Origin: Streptomyces sp. MH60
Lineage (GTDB): Bacteria > Actinomycetota > Actinomycetes > Streptomycetales > Streptomycetaceae
Assembly: GCF_002939385.1 (NCBI RefSeq)
Contig: NZ_MULI01000004.1
Span: forward strand, 1-64,000
Reading direction: 5' to 3'
Length of the DNA stretch: 64,000 bases
Shown: positions 16,975-25,627 of the stretch, piece after piece
Layout: each line of letters opens with the position of its first letter
Numbering within the stretch: the stretch's first letter is position 1
Notes under the pieces: generated by a model
The model's input: the letters and a program-made list of their open reading frames with translations, nothing else
Told to the model about the DNA's origin: nothing
The model's database searches: none
Translations under genes and position numbers: made by a program

Positions 16975-17556
16975 ATGGCGACCACCCGTTCCCTGTCCAC
17001 CGTCACCCTCGGCTCCCCCACCGTCCGCCCCGACTCCGGCGGCCCCCGCCACCGGCTGCGCGCCGTCGCCCCGGACGAGGTGGCGGACGTCGCGGACCTG
17101 CTGCCACCGGGTGCCACCTGGCTGCCCGCACCCGCGCACACCCTGCCGGCGCTGCCGGGACACCCGCCGATGGTCGGCTACCTCGTACTCGTACCGGCCG
17201 ACCGGCAGCCGCCGTTCCGGGCCCCGGACCAGGCCCGGGGCCCGAGCCTGGGGCAGGCGGAGAACCCGCTCGTCCGGATCGATCCCGCCCGGCGCACCGC
17301 CGCCGTGGACGGACGCGAACTCGACCTGACCTACCTGGAGTTCGAACTGCTCGCCCACCTCGTCACCCATCCCAACCGGGTGCACACCCGCGACCAGCTG
17401 GTCACCACGGTGTGGGGCTACGGACACGTCGGTGACGGCCGCACCGTCGACGTGCACGTGGCCCGGCTGCGCCGGAAGCTCGGCGCGGAGCACCGGCACA
17501 CGATCCAGACCGTGCGGCGCGTGGGCTACAAGTACACGCCGCCCACGGGACGCTGA
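16975..17556 (+). CDS. glnRII: OmpR-type winged-helix regulator without a phosphoreceiver (GlnRII-like)
   Basis: 193 residues. The C-terminal 90 residues are a clear OmpR/PhoB DNA-binding domain: LDLTYLEFELLAHLV, HTRDQLVTTVWGYGHVGDGR, VDVHVARLRRKLG, TVRRVGYKY. The first 95 residues (RHRLRAVAPDEVADVADLLP ...) do not show the Asp/Lys signature of a receiver, so it is not a normal response regulator. By position near glnII it corresponds to glnRII (SCO2213) of S. coelicolor, reported to bind glnA/glnII promoters. The ribosome site is weak (GAAAGAG). Start choice and symbol are moderately sure. Confidence 0.65.
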   Translation: MATTRSLSTVTLGSPTVRPDSGGPRHRLRAVAPDEVADVADLLPPGATWLPAPAHTLPALPGHPPMVGYLVLVPADRQPPFRAPDQARGPSLGQAENPLVRIDPARRTAAVDGRELDLTYLEFELLAHLVTHPNRVHTRDQLVTTVWGYGHVGDGRTVDVHVARLRRKLGAEHRHTIQTVRRVGYKYTPPTGR

Positions 17557-17626
17557 ACCCCCACCGCCCGTCTGCTGACGGCAGAGCGGCGTTCCCGCCG
17601 GCCGCCGCGCCCGGCACAGTGGCGGC

Positions 17627-18655
17627 ATGAAGCTACTGGTGCTGGGCGGTACGGAGTTCGTGGGGCGGACCGTGGTCGAGGCGGCGCTCGGCCGCGGCTG
17701 GGAGGTGACCGTCCTGCACCGCGGACGGCACGCCCCGCCGCCGGGAGCGCGGGCGCTGCACGGTGACCGCACCGCGCCCGACGGGCTCGACGCGCTGGCC
17801 GAGGGCACCTGGGACGCCGTCGTCGACACCTGGTCGGCGGCGCCCCGCGCGGTGCGGGACGCGGCGCGGCTGCTGCGGGACCGCGCCGGACGGTACGTGT
17901 ACGTGTCGAGCTGCTCGGTGTACGCCTGGGCCCCGCCCGCCGGGTACACCGAGGACGCCCCGCTGGTCGAGGGCGCCTCGGCGGACGCCGGGCAGCGCGA
18001 CTACGCCCGGGACAAGCGGGGCGCCGAGCTGGCCGTCCTGGACGCCTTCGGCGCCGACCGCTCGGTGCTCGTGCGGGCCGGGCTGATCCTCGGCCCCTAC
18101 GAGAACATCGGCCGGCTGCCGTGGTGGCTGAACCGGGTGGCCCGCGGCGGCCCGGTCCTCGCGCCGGGCCCGCGGGACCTGCCCCTGCAGTACATCGACG
18201 TGCGCGACCTCGCCGGCTGGATGCTCGGCGCGGTGGAGCGGGAGCTGAGCGGGCCGTACCACCTGGTCTCCCCGCCGGGGCACACCACGACGGGACAACT
18301 GCTGGACGCCTGCGCGACGGTCACGGGCGGCACCGCGGAGCTGCGCTGGACCGACCCCGAGACCGTGATCGCCGCCGGCGTCGAGCCATGGGTGCAGCTG
18401 CCGGTGTGGACGCCCCCGGGCAGCGACCTGCACGACGCGCTGCACACCGCGGACGTCTCCCGGGCCCTGGCGACGGGCCTCGTCTGCCGGCCCGTCGGTG
18501 ACACCGTGGCCGACACCTGGGCCTGGCTGCGGGACCTCGGCGGCACGGCACCCCGGCGCCCGGACCGGCCCCCGGTCGGTCTGGACCCGGAGACGGAGGC
18601 GAAGGTGCTCGCCGCAGGCGGACCCGGCGGGGGTGTATCTGACACCACCCCCTGA
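17627..18655 (+). CDS. NAD-dependent epimerase/dehydratase family protein
   Basis: 342 residues. The N-terminal Rossmann motif is LVLGGTEFVGRTVV (GGxxFxG type, as in reductases of the extended SDR family). YVYVSSCSVYAW carries the active-site serine/tyrosine region, and DYARDKRGAE gives a Y-x3-K pair. LVRAGLILGPYENIGRLPWW and LPLQYIDVRDLAGWML follow as in sugar epimerases. The sugar or other substrate is unknown. It stands alone between glnRII and a two-component system; the 70-bp gap on its 5' side allows its own promoter. Confidence 0.82.
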   Translation: MKLLVLGGTEFVGRTVVEAALGRGWEVTVLHRGRHAPPPGARALHGDRTAPDGLDALAEGTWDAVVDTWSAAPRAVRDAARLLRDRAGRYVYVSSCSVYAWAPPAGYTEDAPLVEGASADAGQRDYARDKRGAELAVLDAFGADRSVLVRAGLILGPYENIGRLPWWLNRVARGGPVLAPGPRDLPLQYIDVRDLAGWMLGAVERELSGPYHLVSPPGHTTTGQLLDACATVTGGTAELRWTDPETVIAAGVEPWVQLPVWTPPGSDLHDALHTADVSRALATGLVCRPVGDTVADTWAWLRDLGGTAPRRPDRPPVGLDPETEAKVLAAGGPGGGVSDTTP

Positions 18656-18708
18656 TCGGGGTGCCCGGCCCCGTGCCCCGCCCCAGTCGCCTCGGCGAGA
18701 CTGACGTC

Positions 18709-19986
18709 ATGAGCATCGAGACGAAGAGCGGCACCCGGCAGCCACGGACACCCGCGCGGGCCAGGGACGTGGCGCTGTCGGCCGTACGGGGGCTGGCGCT
18801 GGCGCTCGTCTCCCTGCCCGGCGCGGTGATCTGCTTCTGCCTGACGATGGTGTCCATCGCCCTCGTCCCGATCGGGGTCGGCATCGTCACCACGCCGTGG
18901 GTGCTGACGGGGGTACGGGCGTTCGCGGACCGGCGGCGGCTGCTCGCGGCCGAGTGGGGCGGGGTGCGGATCCCGCGGATGTACCGGCCGCTGCCCGAGG
19001 ACGCCAATCCGTGGACCCGCACCTTCGGGATGCTCCGTGACCCGGCGACCTGGCGGGACATCCGCTGGCTGCCCGTCGACATGACCGCGGGCTTCGTCAC
19101 CGCGCTGCTGGCCTTCGCCCTGCCGTTCTACCCGCTGGAGGGCCTCGCCATCGGGGCCGGGCTGTGGCGGGTGCTGCCCGACGGGTACTGGTACGGCTTC
19201 GTCCGGGTCACCGGCCAGACCTCCGCCCTCTACGCGGCCGGCCTGGGCGTCGTGCTCCTCCTCGCCGCGCTCCGGCTCTCCCCCCTCGTGCTGCGCGCCC
19301 ACTTCCGGCTCACGCGTGCGGTGCTCGGCTCGGGGCAGGGCGAACTCGCCGAGCGGGTACGGGTCCTGACCGAGACCCGGCGCGACGCCGTCGACACCTC
19401 CGCCGCCGAACTGCGCCGCATCGAGCGCGACCTGCACGACGGGGCGCAGGCCCGGCTGGTCGCCGTCGGCATGGACCTGGGCACCATCGAGGCGCTGCTG
19501 GAGAAGGACCCGGCGAAGGCCAGGGAACTGCTCGCGCGGACCCGGCAGTCCTCCGCCGACGCCCTGACCGAACTGCGCGACCTCGTGCGCGGCATCCATC
19601 CCCCGGTGCTCGCCGAACGCGGCCTGGGGGACGCGGTACGCGCCCTGGCCCTGCGGCTGCCCGTCGCCGTCGAGGTCGAGGTGGACCTGCCCGGCCGCGC
19701 CGAGGCACCCGTGGAGTCGGCCGCGTACTTCGCGGTCAGCGAGATCCTCACCAACGCCGTGAAGCACTCCGGCGCCGACCGGATCTGGATCGACGTACAC
19801 CACGAAGAGGGCAGCCTGCGCGTCTCCGTCACCGACAACGGCAAGGGCGGCGCCCTGATCGGAGCGGGTTCGGGCCTGGCCGGGGTGGAGCGGCGACTCG
19901 GTACATTCGACGGTGTCCTGGCCGTCGGCTCGCCCGCGGGCGGCCCCACCATGGTCACCATGGAGATCCCTTGCGCGTTGTCCTAG
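18709..19986 (+). CDS. Sensor histidine kinase (HisKA_3 type)
   Basis: 425 residues, ATG at 18709. The N-terminal half is a membrane sensor domain with about four hydrophobic segments (ALALVSLPGAVICFCLTM, IALVPIGVGIVTTPW, around residue 125, and LYAAGLGVVLLLAAL). The dimerisation/phosphoacceptor helix is RRIERDLHDGAQARLVAVG, with His at about residue 243. The ATPase domain follows with NAVKHSGADRIWIDV (N box) and VTDNGKGGA (G box). It phosphorylates the LuxR-type regulator whose gene overlaps its end by 16 bp. The signal is unknown. Confidence 0.92.
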   Translation: MSIETKSGTRQPRTPARARDVALSAVRGLALALVSLPGAVICFCLTMVSIALVPIGVGIVTTPWVLTGVRAFADRRRLLAAEWGGVRIPRMYRPLPEDANPWTRTFGMLRDPATWRDIRWLPVDMTAGFVTALLAFALPFYPLEGLAIGAGLWRVLPDGYWYGFVRVTGQTSALYAAGLGVVLLLAALRLSPLVLRAHFRLTRAVLGSGQGELAERVRVLTETRRDAVDTSAAELRRIERDLHDGAQARLVAVGMDLGTIEALLEKDPAKARELLARTRQSSADALTELRDLVRGIHPPVLAERGLGDAVRALALRLPVAVEVEVDLPGRAEAPVESAAYFAVSEILTNAVKHSGADRIWIDVHHEEGSLRVSVTDNGKGGALIGAGSGLAGVERRLGTFDGVLAVGSPAGGPTMVTMEIPCALS

Positions 19987-20624
19987 CCGAAGACCTGTTC
20001 CTGCTGCGCGACGGACTGGTCCGGCTCCTGGAGGCCCACGACTTCGAGATCGCCGCGGCCGTCGAGACGGGCCCCGAGCTGTCCCGGGCGCTGGCCGAAC
20101 TGGAGCCGGACGTCGCCGTGGTCGACGTCCGGCTGCCGCCCACGCTCACCGACGAGGGCCTGCAATGCGCGCTCCAGGCCCGCCGCGACCGGCCGGGGAT
20201 GCCGGTCCTCGTCCTCTCCCAGCACGTGGAGCAGTTGTATGCCCGCGAGTTGCTGGCCGACGGGAGCGGCGGGGTGGGGTACCTGCTCAAGGACCGGGTG
20301 TTCGACGCGGAGCAGTTCGTGGACGCCGTACGGCGGGTGGCGTCGGGCGGTACGGCGATGGACCCGCAGGTCATCCAGCAGCTGCTCAGCCGGCGCGCGG
20401 CGGAGGACCGGCCGCTGGAGCGGCTCACCCCCCGCGAGCTGGAGGTGCTGGAGCTGATGGCGCAGGGCAGGACCAACGCGGCGATCGCCGCCAAGCTCGT
20501 CGTCACGGAGCGGGCGATCGCGAAGCACACGGCGAACATCTTCGCGAAGCTGAGCCTTGAGGTGTCGGACGACGACAACCGCCGTGTCCTGGCGGTTCTG
20601 GCGTATCTGGACCACGGCCGCTGA
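19971..20624 (+). CDS. NarL/LuxR-type response regulator
   Basis: 217 residues. The TTG start at 19971 lies inside the end of the kinase gene, 5 bases after GGAG, which implies translational coupling. Receiver domain: [15 protein letters not shown] with the acidic pair, phosphoacceptor Asp in [12 protein letters not shown] (about residue 50), and YLLKDRV with the conserved lysine. The C-terminal LuxR helix-turn-helix is [19 protein letters not shown] and [13 protein letters not shown]. It is the partner of the upstream kinase. The regulon is unknown; the next gene, a DUF1996 secreted protein 158 bp on, is a candidate. Confidence 0.93.
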   Translation: MRVVLAEDLFLLRDGLVRLLEAHDFEIAAAVETGPELSRALAELEPDVAVVDVRLPPTLTDEGLQCALQARRDRPGMPVLVLSQHVEQLYARELLADGSGGVGYLLKDRVFDAEQFVDAVRRVASGGTAMDPQVIQQLLSRRAAEDRPLERLTPRELEVLELMAQGRTNAAIAAKLVVTERAIAKHTANIFAKLSLEVSDDDNRRVLAVLAYLDHGR

Positions 20625-20782
20625 CCTTCTCGCACGTCCCGCCCGTCCCACGGGCCCCAGCAATTCCCGAGACGGGTGAACACCCCTGGAGCGGCTTCCG
20701 TATGGATGGGAGCCGCTTCACTCCTGTCGGGCGCCCTCGATGCCCCGCAAGCGATGCCCCGCAAGGAAGTCAGAGGAGTTCC

Positions 20783-22330
20783 ATGGGACGCAACACAAGA
20801 AAACGCCGTACGCCGCTGGCCACCAAGATCGTAGCCGGGGCGGCGGCCCTGGCGGTCGGCGGGGGCGGGCTGGTCTGGGCCAATTTCTACGCTTCGGCGC
20901 ACGAGGAGCATTCCGGCCAGAACCGGACCAGGTCGGCCGCCGCGCAGGTCGCGACGATCGACTGCCCCGACGTCGGTCAGCAGATCCGTGACGTGCCGGA
21001 CCGGGCGCGCGGGGAGGTGGACGGCGAACTGGCCTCGATGGACAGCCAGATCACCGACGCCTACCAGCGCCTGGCCACCACGCGGCGGGCGCAGGCGGGT
21101 GACGCGCAGTTCGTCCAGAACAGCATTCTCGGGCCGCTCAAGGACCGGCGGAAGGCGCTCATCGACCGGATCCAGCTGGAGATCAACCGGGCCGGCGGCA
21201 AGGCCGACGACAACCTGGACGAGCTGGCCGGATGCCAGGGACGTCCCGCGGACCAGCAGCAGAACGGCGACGGCCAGAACGGCGGCCAGGGCGACGGTGG
21301 CCAGGACGGCGGCGGTCAGAACGGTGATGGCCAGAACGGTGACGGCCAGGGCGACGGTGGCCAGGGCGACGGCGGGCAGAACCAGGACGACAACGGCAAC
21401 GGTGTCGCCGGTCCGGTCGCCGACGACTTCATCGACATCAACGACGTCCAGCCCAACTCCCGCGACAGCCGCAACGGCCTGGCCGCCAACGGCGACGGCG
21501 GCTCCGCCGGCACCTTCACCACGGACTGCGGCGTCAACGAGAACAACCTGTTCAACAGCGACAACCTGATCGCCGCCCCGGGTGTCGACAACGGCGCGCA
21601 CCACACGCACGACTACGTCGGCAACCAGGACAACGACGCCTTCTCCAGCGACGAGGACCTGGCGAACGCGGACACCTCGTGCCAGAACCAGGGCGACAAG
21701 TCCACGTACTACTGGCCGGTGCTGCGCCTCCAGGACGGTACGCAGGAGTTCGACGCGAACGACCAGGGCGGTGGCGCCGAGGGCAACATCGGCAAGATCC
21801 TCAAGCCTGCCAAGGCCGAGCTGAAGTTCGTCGGCAGCCGGCAGGGCGACGTGGTCGCGATGCCGAAGTTCCTGCGCATCATCACCGGTGACGCCAAGTC
21901 CTTCACCAACGGCGACGCGAACGCCAACACCTCGTGGAGCTGCTCGGGCTTCGAGGACCGGCAGGTGACGGACAAGTACCCGCTGTGCCCCGAGGGCAGC
22001 CAGGTGCTGCGGACGACCAACTTCCAGAGCTGCTGGGACGGTCAGAACATCGACAGCGCCAACCACCGGGACCACATGGCGTTCGTCCAGGAGGACGGCA
22101 GCTGCCCGAACGGCTTCCAGGCCGTTCCCCAGCTCCAGGTCCGTCTCGCGTACGACATCCCCACCCCGGCCGTCGAGAACGGCCAGGTGCGGAACCCGTA
22201 CGCCGTGGACAGCTTCCCGGAGCAGTTGCACAAACCCATCACCGATCACAACGACTTCATCAACGTCATGGACGAGGACCTGATGAACGAGGTGGTCGAC
22301 TGCATCAACCGCGGCGAGGACTGCCAGTAG
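20783..22330 (+). CDS. Secreted DUF1996 protein with Gly/Asp/Gln repeat linker
   Basis: 515 residues, ATG at 20783 after AGAGGAG. A basic start ([15 protein letters not shown]) and hydrophobic segment (residues 15-35) give a signal peptide or anchor. A coiled, charged region follows (about 60-150). A low-complexity linker made of [15 protein letters not shown] units spans about 155-205. The DUF1996 domain fills the rest, with [26 protein letters not shown] and several cysteine pairs. DUF1996 proteins are secreted, and fungal members are linked to the cell wall. Substrate and activity are unknown. A strong hairpin at 22352-22387 ends the unit. Confidence 0.85.
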   Translation: MGRNTRKRRTPLATKIVAGAAALAVGGGGLVWANFYASAHEEHSGQNRTRSAAAQVATIDCPDVGQQIRDVPDRARGEVDGELASMDSQITDAYQRLATTRRAQAGDAQFVQNSILGPLKDRRKALIDRIQLEINRAGGKADDNLDELAGCQGRPADQQQNGDGQNGGQGDGGQDGGGQNGDGQNGDGQGDGGQGDGGQNQDDNGNGVAGPVADDFIDINDVQPNSRDSRNGLAANGDGGSAGTFTTDCGVNENNLFNSDNLIAAPGVDNGAHHTHDYVGNQDNDAFSSDEDLANADTSCQNQGDKSTYYWPVLRLQDGTQEFDANDQGGGAEGNIGKILKPAKAELKFVGSRQGDVVAMPKFLRIITGDAKSFTNGDANANTSWSCSGFEDRQVTDKYPLCPEGSQVLRTTNFQSCWDGQNIDSANHRDHMAFVQEDGSCPNGFQAVPQLQVRLAYDIPTPAVENGQVRNPYAVDSFPEQLHKPITDHNDFINVMDEDLMNEVVDCINRGEDCQ

Positions 22331-22351
22331 CGGTACCGGCCCGGTAGGGGG

Positions 22352-22387
22352 AGAGGGCCGGTGACGGACATCCGTCACCGGCCCTCT
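22352..22387. terminator. Bidirectional terminator after the DUF1996 gene
   Basis: A perfect 17-bp stem (22352-22368 and 22371-22387) around CA, so the real loop opens one or two pairs. It starts 21 bp after the DUF1996 stop and 17 bp from the stop of the convergent lipoprotein gene, and can serve both. Confidence 0.85.
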
Positions 22388-22404
22388 TCGCGCGTCCGCG
22401 TCCG

Positions 22405-22848
22405 TCAGCCGCCGTGCCCGGCGTGCTCGCCGTGCCCGGCCGAGTGCCCACCGCCGCCCCCGTGCTGGACGCCCTGCTCCAGGGTCCCGCCGAGCCGGCC
22501 GCGCAGGTTGGCCACCACGTCCTCGTGGCCGACGGCGACCCATTTGCGGCCGACGAGGTAGTAGCCGCCGTAGTCCTTGGCGGTGTTGATCCACTCGCGC
22601 TGGCCGCGGTCGGTGGAGAAGGTGGCGAGGACGTACTTCCCGTCGCCCTTGCCGCACAGGGCCTGGCGGATGGTGTCCGCGTCGGTCTGCATGTCCGGGG
22701 CGCACTCGGCCTCGGCGGCCAGGTGTTCCAGGCTGCCGCTCGCCGTCGCGGGTACGGCCTCCGCACCGTCCCCGTCGGCGCCGCAGCCCGTCAGTGCCAG
22801 GGCCGCCGCCAGGGCGGCCGGCGCGAGCATCGGTCGGGTCAGCCTCAT
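22405..22848 (-). CDS. Small lipoprotein
   Basis: 147 residues, ATG at 22848 with GGAGG upstream. The N-terminal signal ends in a lipobox (ALTGC, cysteine near residue 22). The mature part has three more cysteines-in-context (AECAPDMQTDADTIRQALC) and GGYYLVGRKWVAVGHEDVV, and ends in a Gly/His-rich tail (HGGGGGHSAGHGEHAGHGG) that could bind metal. It is probably anchored to the outer face of the membrane. No family is recognised. It is divergent from the TPR gene at 22981. Confidence 0.75.
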   Translation of the reverse strand: MRLTRPMLAPAALAAALALTGCGADGDGAEAVPATASGSLEHLAAEAECAPDMQTDADTIRQALCGKGDGKYVLATFSTDRGQREWINTAKDYGGYYLVGRKWVAVGHEDVVANLRGRLGGTLEQGVQHGGGGGHSAGHGEHAGHGG

Positions 22849-22980
22849 GTGTTCCTCCGGTCCGCTGTGGCGACATGCCGCACGGAGCCCCTGGGGGCTC
22901 TCGTCATCGATACGGGCGCGGGGCGCGAAGTACTCAGGAGCTCGGGTGCCGTTGTGCGGACGGCGTGCGAGAGTGGCACC

Positions 22981-23490
22981 GTGGACCAGGACTGGGAAGA
23001 GCGCGTGACGGCCGCCTGGGCGGCATTCGACGACTACGCCGAGGAGGGTGCCGCCGACTTCCGGGCGGTCATCGACGCCCTCGCCGACGAGTTGCCCGCC
23101 GACAGCCCCCTCGGCCTGTTCGAGCGGGCCTGCGCCTGGGACTCGACGGGCCACTCCGACCGGGCGGTGCCGCTGTACCGCGAGGCGCTGGAGCGCGGGC
23201 TCGGCGAGGCCAGCGCCTACAAGGGTCGCCGGGCGAAGATCCAGCTCTCCAGCTCCCTGCGGAACACCGGGCACCCGGAGGAGGGCGTGCGGCTGCTCTC
23301 GCCGGAACTGGTGGCGCATTCGGACGAGTTGGACGACGCCGTGCGGGCCACGCTCGCGCTCTGCCTGTCCAGCATGGGCCGCGACCGCGAGGGCCTGGCC
23401 CTGGTACTCGGCGCGCTCGCGCCCCATCTGCCGCGCTACCAGCGCTCGATGGCCAACTACGCGCGGCTGCTGGTGGAACCGGAGGAGTAG
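22981..23490 (+). CDS. Tetratricopeptide repeat protein
   Basis: 169 residues, GTG start at 22981 with only a weak ribosome site. Helical repeats are visible: LGLFERACAWDSTGHSDRAV, YREALERG and SLRNTGHPEEGVRLLSPEL, typical of the short TPR_5 proteins of actinobacteria. It is soluble, with no signal peptide. It lies between a lipoprotein gene (divergent) and a large membrane-anchored protein 61 bp downstream. No specific role can be given. Confidence 0.75.
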   Translation: MDQDWEERVTAAWAAFDDYAEEGAADFRAVIDALADELPADSPLGLFERACAWDSTGHSDRAVPLYREALERGLGEASAYKGRRAKIQLSSSLRNTGHPEEGVRLLSPELVAHSDELDDAVRATLALCLSSMGRDREGLALVLGALAPHLPRYQRSMANYARLLVEPEE

Positions 23491-23551
23491 CGTCACCCCG
23501 CGCGGGCCGGTCGTACGGTGACCATCGCCCCGTTCGCTCGTTCTGCTGAAC

Positions 23552-25483
23552 GTGCAGCCACAGGATGTCGCCCCGCGCCCCGCACCGTCCGCCGCCTCCC
23601 CGGCCGACCCGGTCGTCGACGTCGAGCAGGCCGAGGCCGCGCTCGTCGAGCACTATCCGCGCCTGGCCCGGCTGGCCTACCTGGTGCTGCCGCCGGGTCT
23701 CGGCCGGGGCCGCCGGGTCCTGACCGCGCACGCGCTCACCCAGCGCGCCCTGCCCCGCAACCGGACGACGACCCCGGTGATCCCGGCCCAGGCGACCGGC
23801 CGCGAGGTCGACCCCGGGTACGCGCTGGTCCGGCTGCGGGTGGTGCGTACGGCGCTGGAGGCGGGGCTTCCGCTGCGGCGGCGGGCCTGGCCCAGGCGGT
23901 CGCAGTTGCCGCCGGTGCTGCCCCACGTGCGGGGTCTCAAGCTCTTCCCGCGCTCGGGCGGCGCGGACGAACTCGCCCTGGACCAGAAGCTGTCCGCCCT
24001 CTCCGGTCCCGGCCGGGCGGCGTACGTGCTGCGCGGTCTGGAGCGGCTCCCCGACGACGGGGTGCGGCAGGTGCTCGCGGCCGCCGGGGTCGCCGACGTG
24101 GACGCCGCGCTGCGGGAGGCCGACGGGGTGCCGGGGCAGTACGCGCTGCTCGGCTCGCCCGAGTTCGACCCCTGCTCGTTGCAGGCCCGGCCGACCGATC
24201 TGCTGCGTCGGCGGCAGCACATGAAGGCCGCGCTGGTCGCCGGGGCGGCGCTGGTGGTGTGCGCGGCGCTCCTCGGCCTGCCCGGGGACGGCTGGGGGCC
24301 GGACGGCGCCGCCGCCCCGCCGTACGCGCGGAACCCGGCGGCCGAGGCCGCGCTCGATCCGGGCAGGCTGGCGAAGGCCGCGCCCGCCGCGTGGGAGACG
24401 TCCGCGCGCACGGACTTCTCGGTGTGGCCGGCGCGCGGTGACCTCACCGGCGACGAGGAGCTGCTGCGCCGCGCCCTGGCCGTGTGGGCCCGGCCCGGCG
24501 AGAGCGTGGGGGTGTCCGCGACGCCGGGGACCCAGACCGGCGGTCCGGCCGGTCCGCCGCAGCTGCTGTACGCCGGGAACGTGGACAACGCGCAGGTGGT
24601 GATCCTGCACGACGGTCTGCGCCTCGTCCGGTACGCCGAGCCGAAGGACGGTTCCGCCGGTGCCGCCCTGGACTTCGCGCGGACCGACGGGGCCGGGCGG
24701 GCCACGGCGACCGCGGTGGTCCTGGGCCGGGCCGACGGCAATGTCCGCTATCTGACGGCCCCGTGGGTGACGGAGGCGGCCGGGCGCGATCTCGCCGGGG
24801 CGGCCTCCGGACCCAGGGAGCTGACGCTCACCGACGGCGTGACGTCCCCGCTGGCCAGCCCGGTGCAGCAGCGGTCCGGGGCGTGCACGTCGTGGAACGT
24901 GCTGGAGCTGACCGACGGTTCGGACACCCGGGTGGTGACCGACCTGGGCGAGCTGGTGCCGGCCCGGCTCACCACCGGGCGCCCCGGTTCCGCGAAGGAC
25001 GCCTCGGGCGGGAAGGCGCTGGCTGCCTGGGCGCCGTACGCGTGCTCGCTGGGCACGGTGCGCGGGCAGGGGGTGCGGTCGGTGAACGCCTGGGAGTTCG
25101 CGAGGCAGCCGCTGCCCGACGGGACGGGGTCGGGAGACTGGGTGTGCACCCGCGCCGAGACCTGGCGCGGCGAAGGGGCCCGGGTGCTGGCGCAGTTCCG
25201 GACGCCGGGCGGGGCGCAGGGCGCGGTGGCGGCGAAGGCGCAGGACGTGCCGGCGTGCGGCGAGCGTGATCCGCAGGTGCTGGCCGGGGTGCTGTGGAAG
25301 TCGGAGGGCGGGCACTGGTACCTGCTCGCGGCGGGCGGCCCGGACACCGAGTCGATCGAGGCGACGGGCGGCATCGAGGACGCCGCCGACGGCAACCTGC
25401 TGACGGCCCAGGCCGAGCAGGGTGCGCGGGCCGAACTGAAGGGCACGCTGGACGGCGGGCGGACGATCGGCGGCCTGCGCTAG
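23552..25483 (+). CDS. Large membrane-anchored protein with degenerate sigma-like N-terminus
   Basis: 643 residues, GTG start. The cytoplasmic part (1-225) begins ALVEHYPRLARLAYLVLPPG, like sigma region 2. Around residue 140-180 it has LDQKLSALSGPGRAAYVLRG and a region-4-like pattern (LERLPDDGVRQVLAAAGVAD). One membrane helix follows at about residue 228-246 (KAALVAGAALVVCAALLGL). The outer part of about 400 residues contains several cysteines (GACTSW, YACSLG, DWVCTRAETW, VPACGERD) and no recognised enzyme motif. It is a conserved Streptomyces protein of unknown function; the sigma likeness is my reading and is weak. Confidence 0.65.
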   Translation: MQPQDVAPRPAPSAASPADPVVDVEQAEAALVEHYPRLARLAYLVLPPGLGRGRRVLTAHALTQRALPRNRTTTPVIPAQATGREVDPGYALVRLRVVRTALEAGLPLRRRAWPRRSQLPPVLPHVRGLKLFPRSGGADELALDQKLSALSGPGRAAYVLRGLERLPDDGVRQVLAAAGVADVDAALREADGVPGQYALLGSPEFDPCSLQARPTDLLRRRQHMKAALVAGAALVVCAALLGLPGDGWGPDGAAAPPYARNPAAEAALDPGRLAKAAPAAWETSARTDFSVWPARGDLTGDEELLRRALAVWARPGESVGVSATPGTQTGGPAGPPQLLYAGNVDNAQVVILHDGLRLVRYAEPKDGSAGAALDFARTDGAGRATATAVVLGRADGNVRYLTAPWVTEAAGRDLAGAASGPRELTLTDGVTSPLASPVQQRSGACTSWNVLELTDGSDTRVVTDLGELVPARLTTGRPGSAKDASGGKALAAWAPYACSLGTVRGQGVRSVNAWEFARQPLPDGTGSGDWVCTRAETWRGEGARVLAQFRTPGGAQGAVAAKAQDVPACGERDPQVLAGVLWKSEGGHWYLLAAGGPDTESIEATGGIEDAADGNLLTAQAEQGARAELKGTLDGGRTIGGLR

Positions 25484-25485
25484 CC

Positions 25486-25575
25486 GGTGCCGGCCTGGTC
25501 GGCACCGGCCTGGTCGGCACCGGCCTGGTCGGCACCGGCCTGGTCGGCACCGGCCTAGTTGACACTGGCGTCAAC
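25486..25575. repeat. Tandem 15-bp repeat, about six units
   Basis: Starting three bases after the stop codon, the unit GGCACCGGCCTGGTC recurs: a first variant copy (25486-25500), three perfect copies (25501-25545), a variant (25546-25560) and a decayed copy (25561-25575). Each unit holds the imperfect dyad GCACCGGC and could read in frame as Gly-Thr-Gly-Leu-Val. It fills most of the gap before the next gene's promoter. Confidence 0.85.
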
Positions 25576-25627
25576 AAGTACCGGCAGGAGGGTTCCGCCG
25601 GACCGTACCCGTCAGTACATTGACGCC

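Noticed and set aside
21260..21400. Tandem Gly/Asp/Gln-coding repeats taken as a CRISPR-like array
   Set aside because: Units are short, imperfect and in frame inside a secreted protein; there are no spacers.
19955..22876. A 973-codon minus-strand frame over the response regulator and DUF1996 genes
   Set aside because: Shadow frame; the plus-strand genes there have clear domains and ribosome sites.
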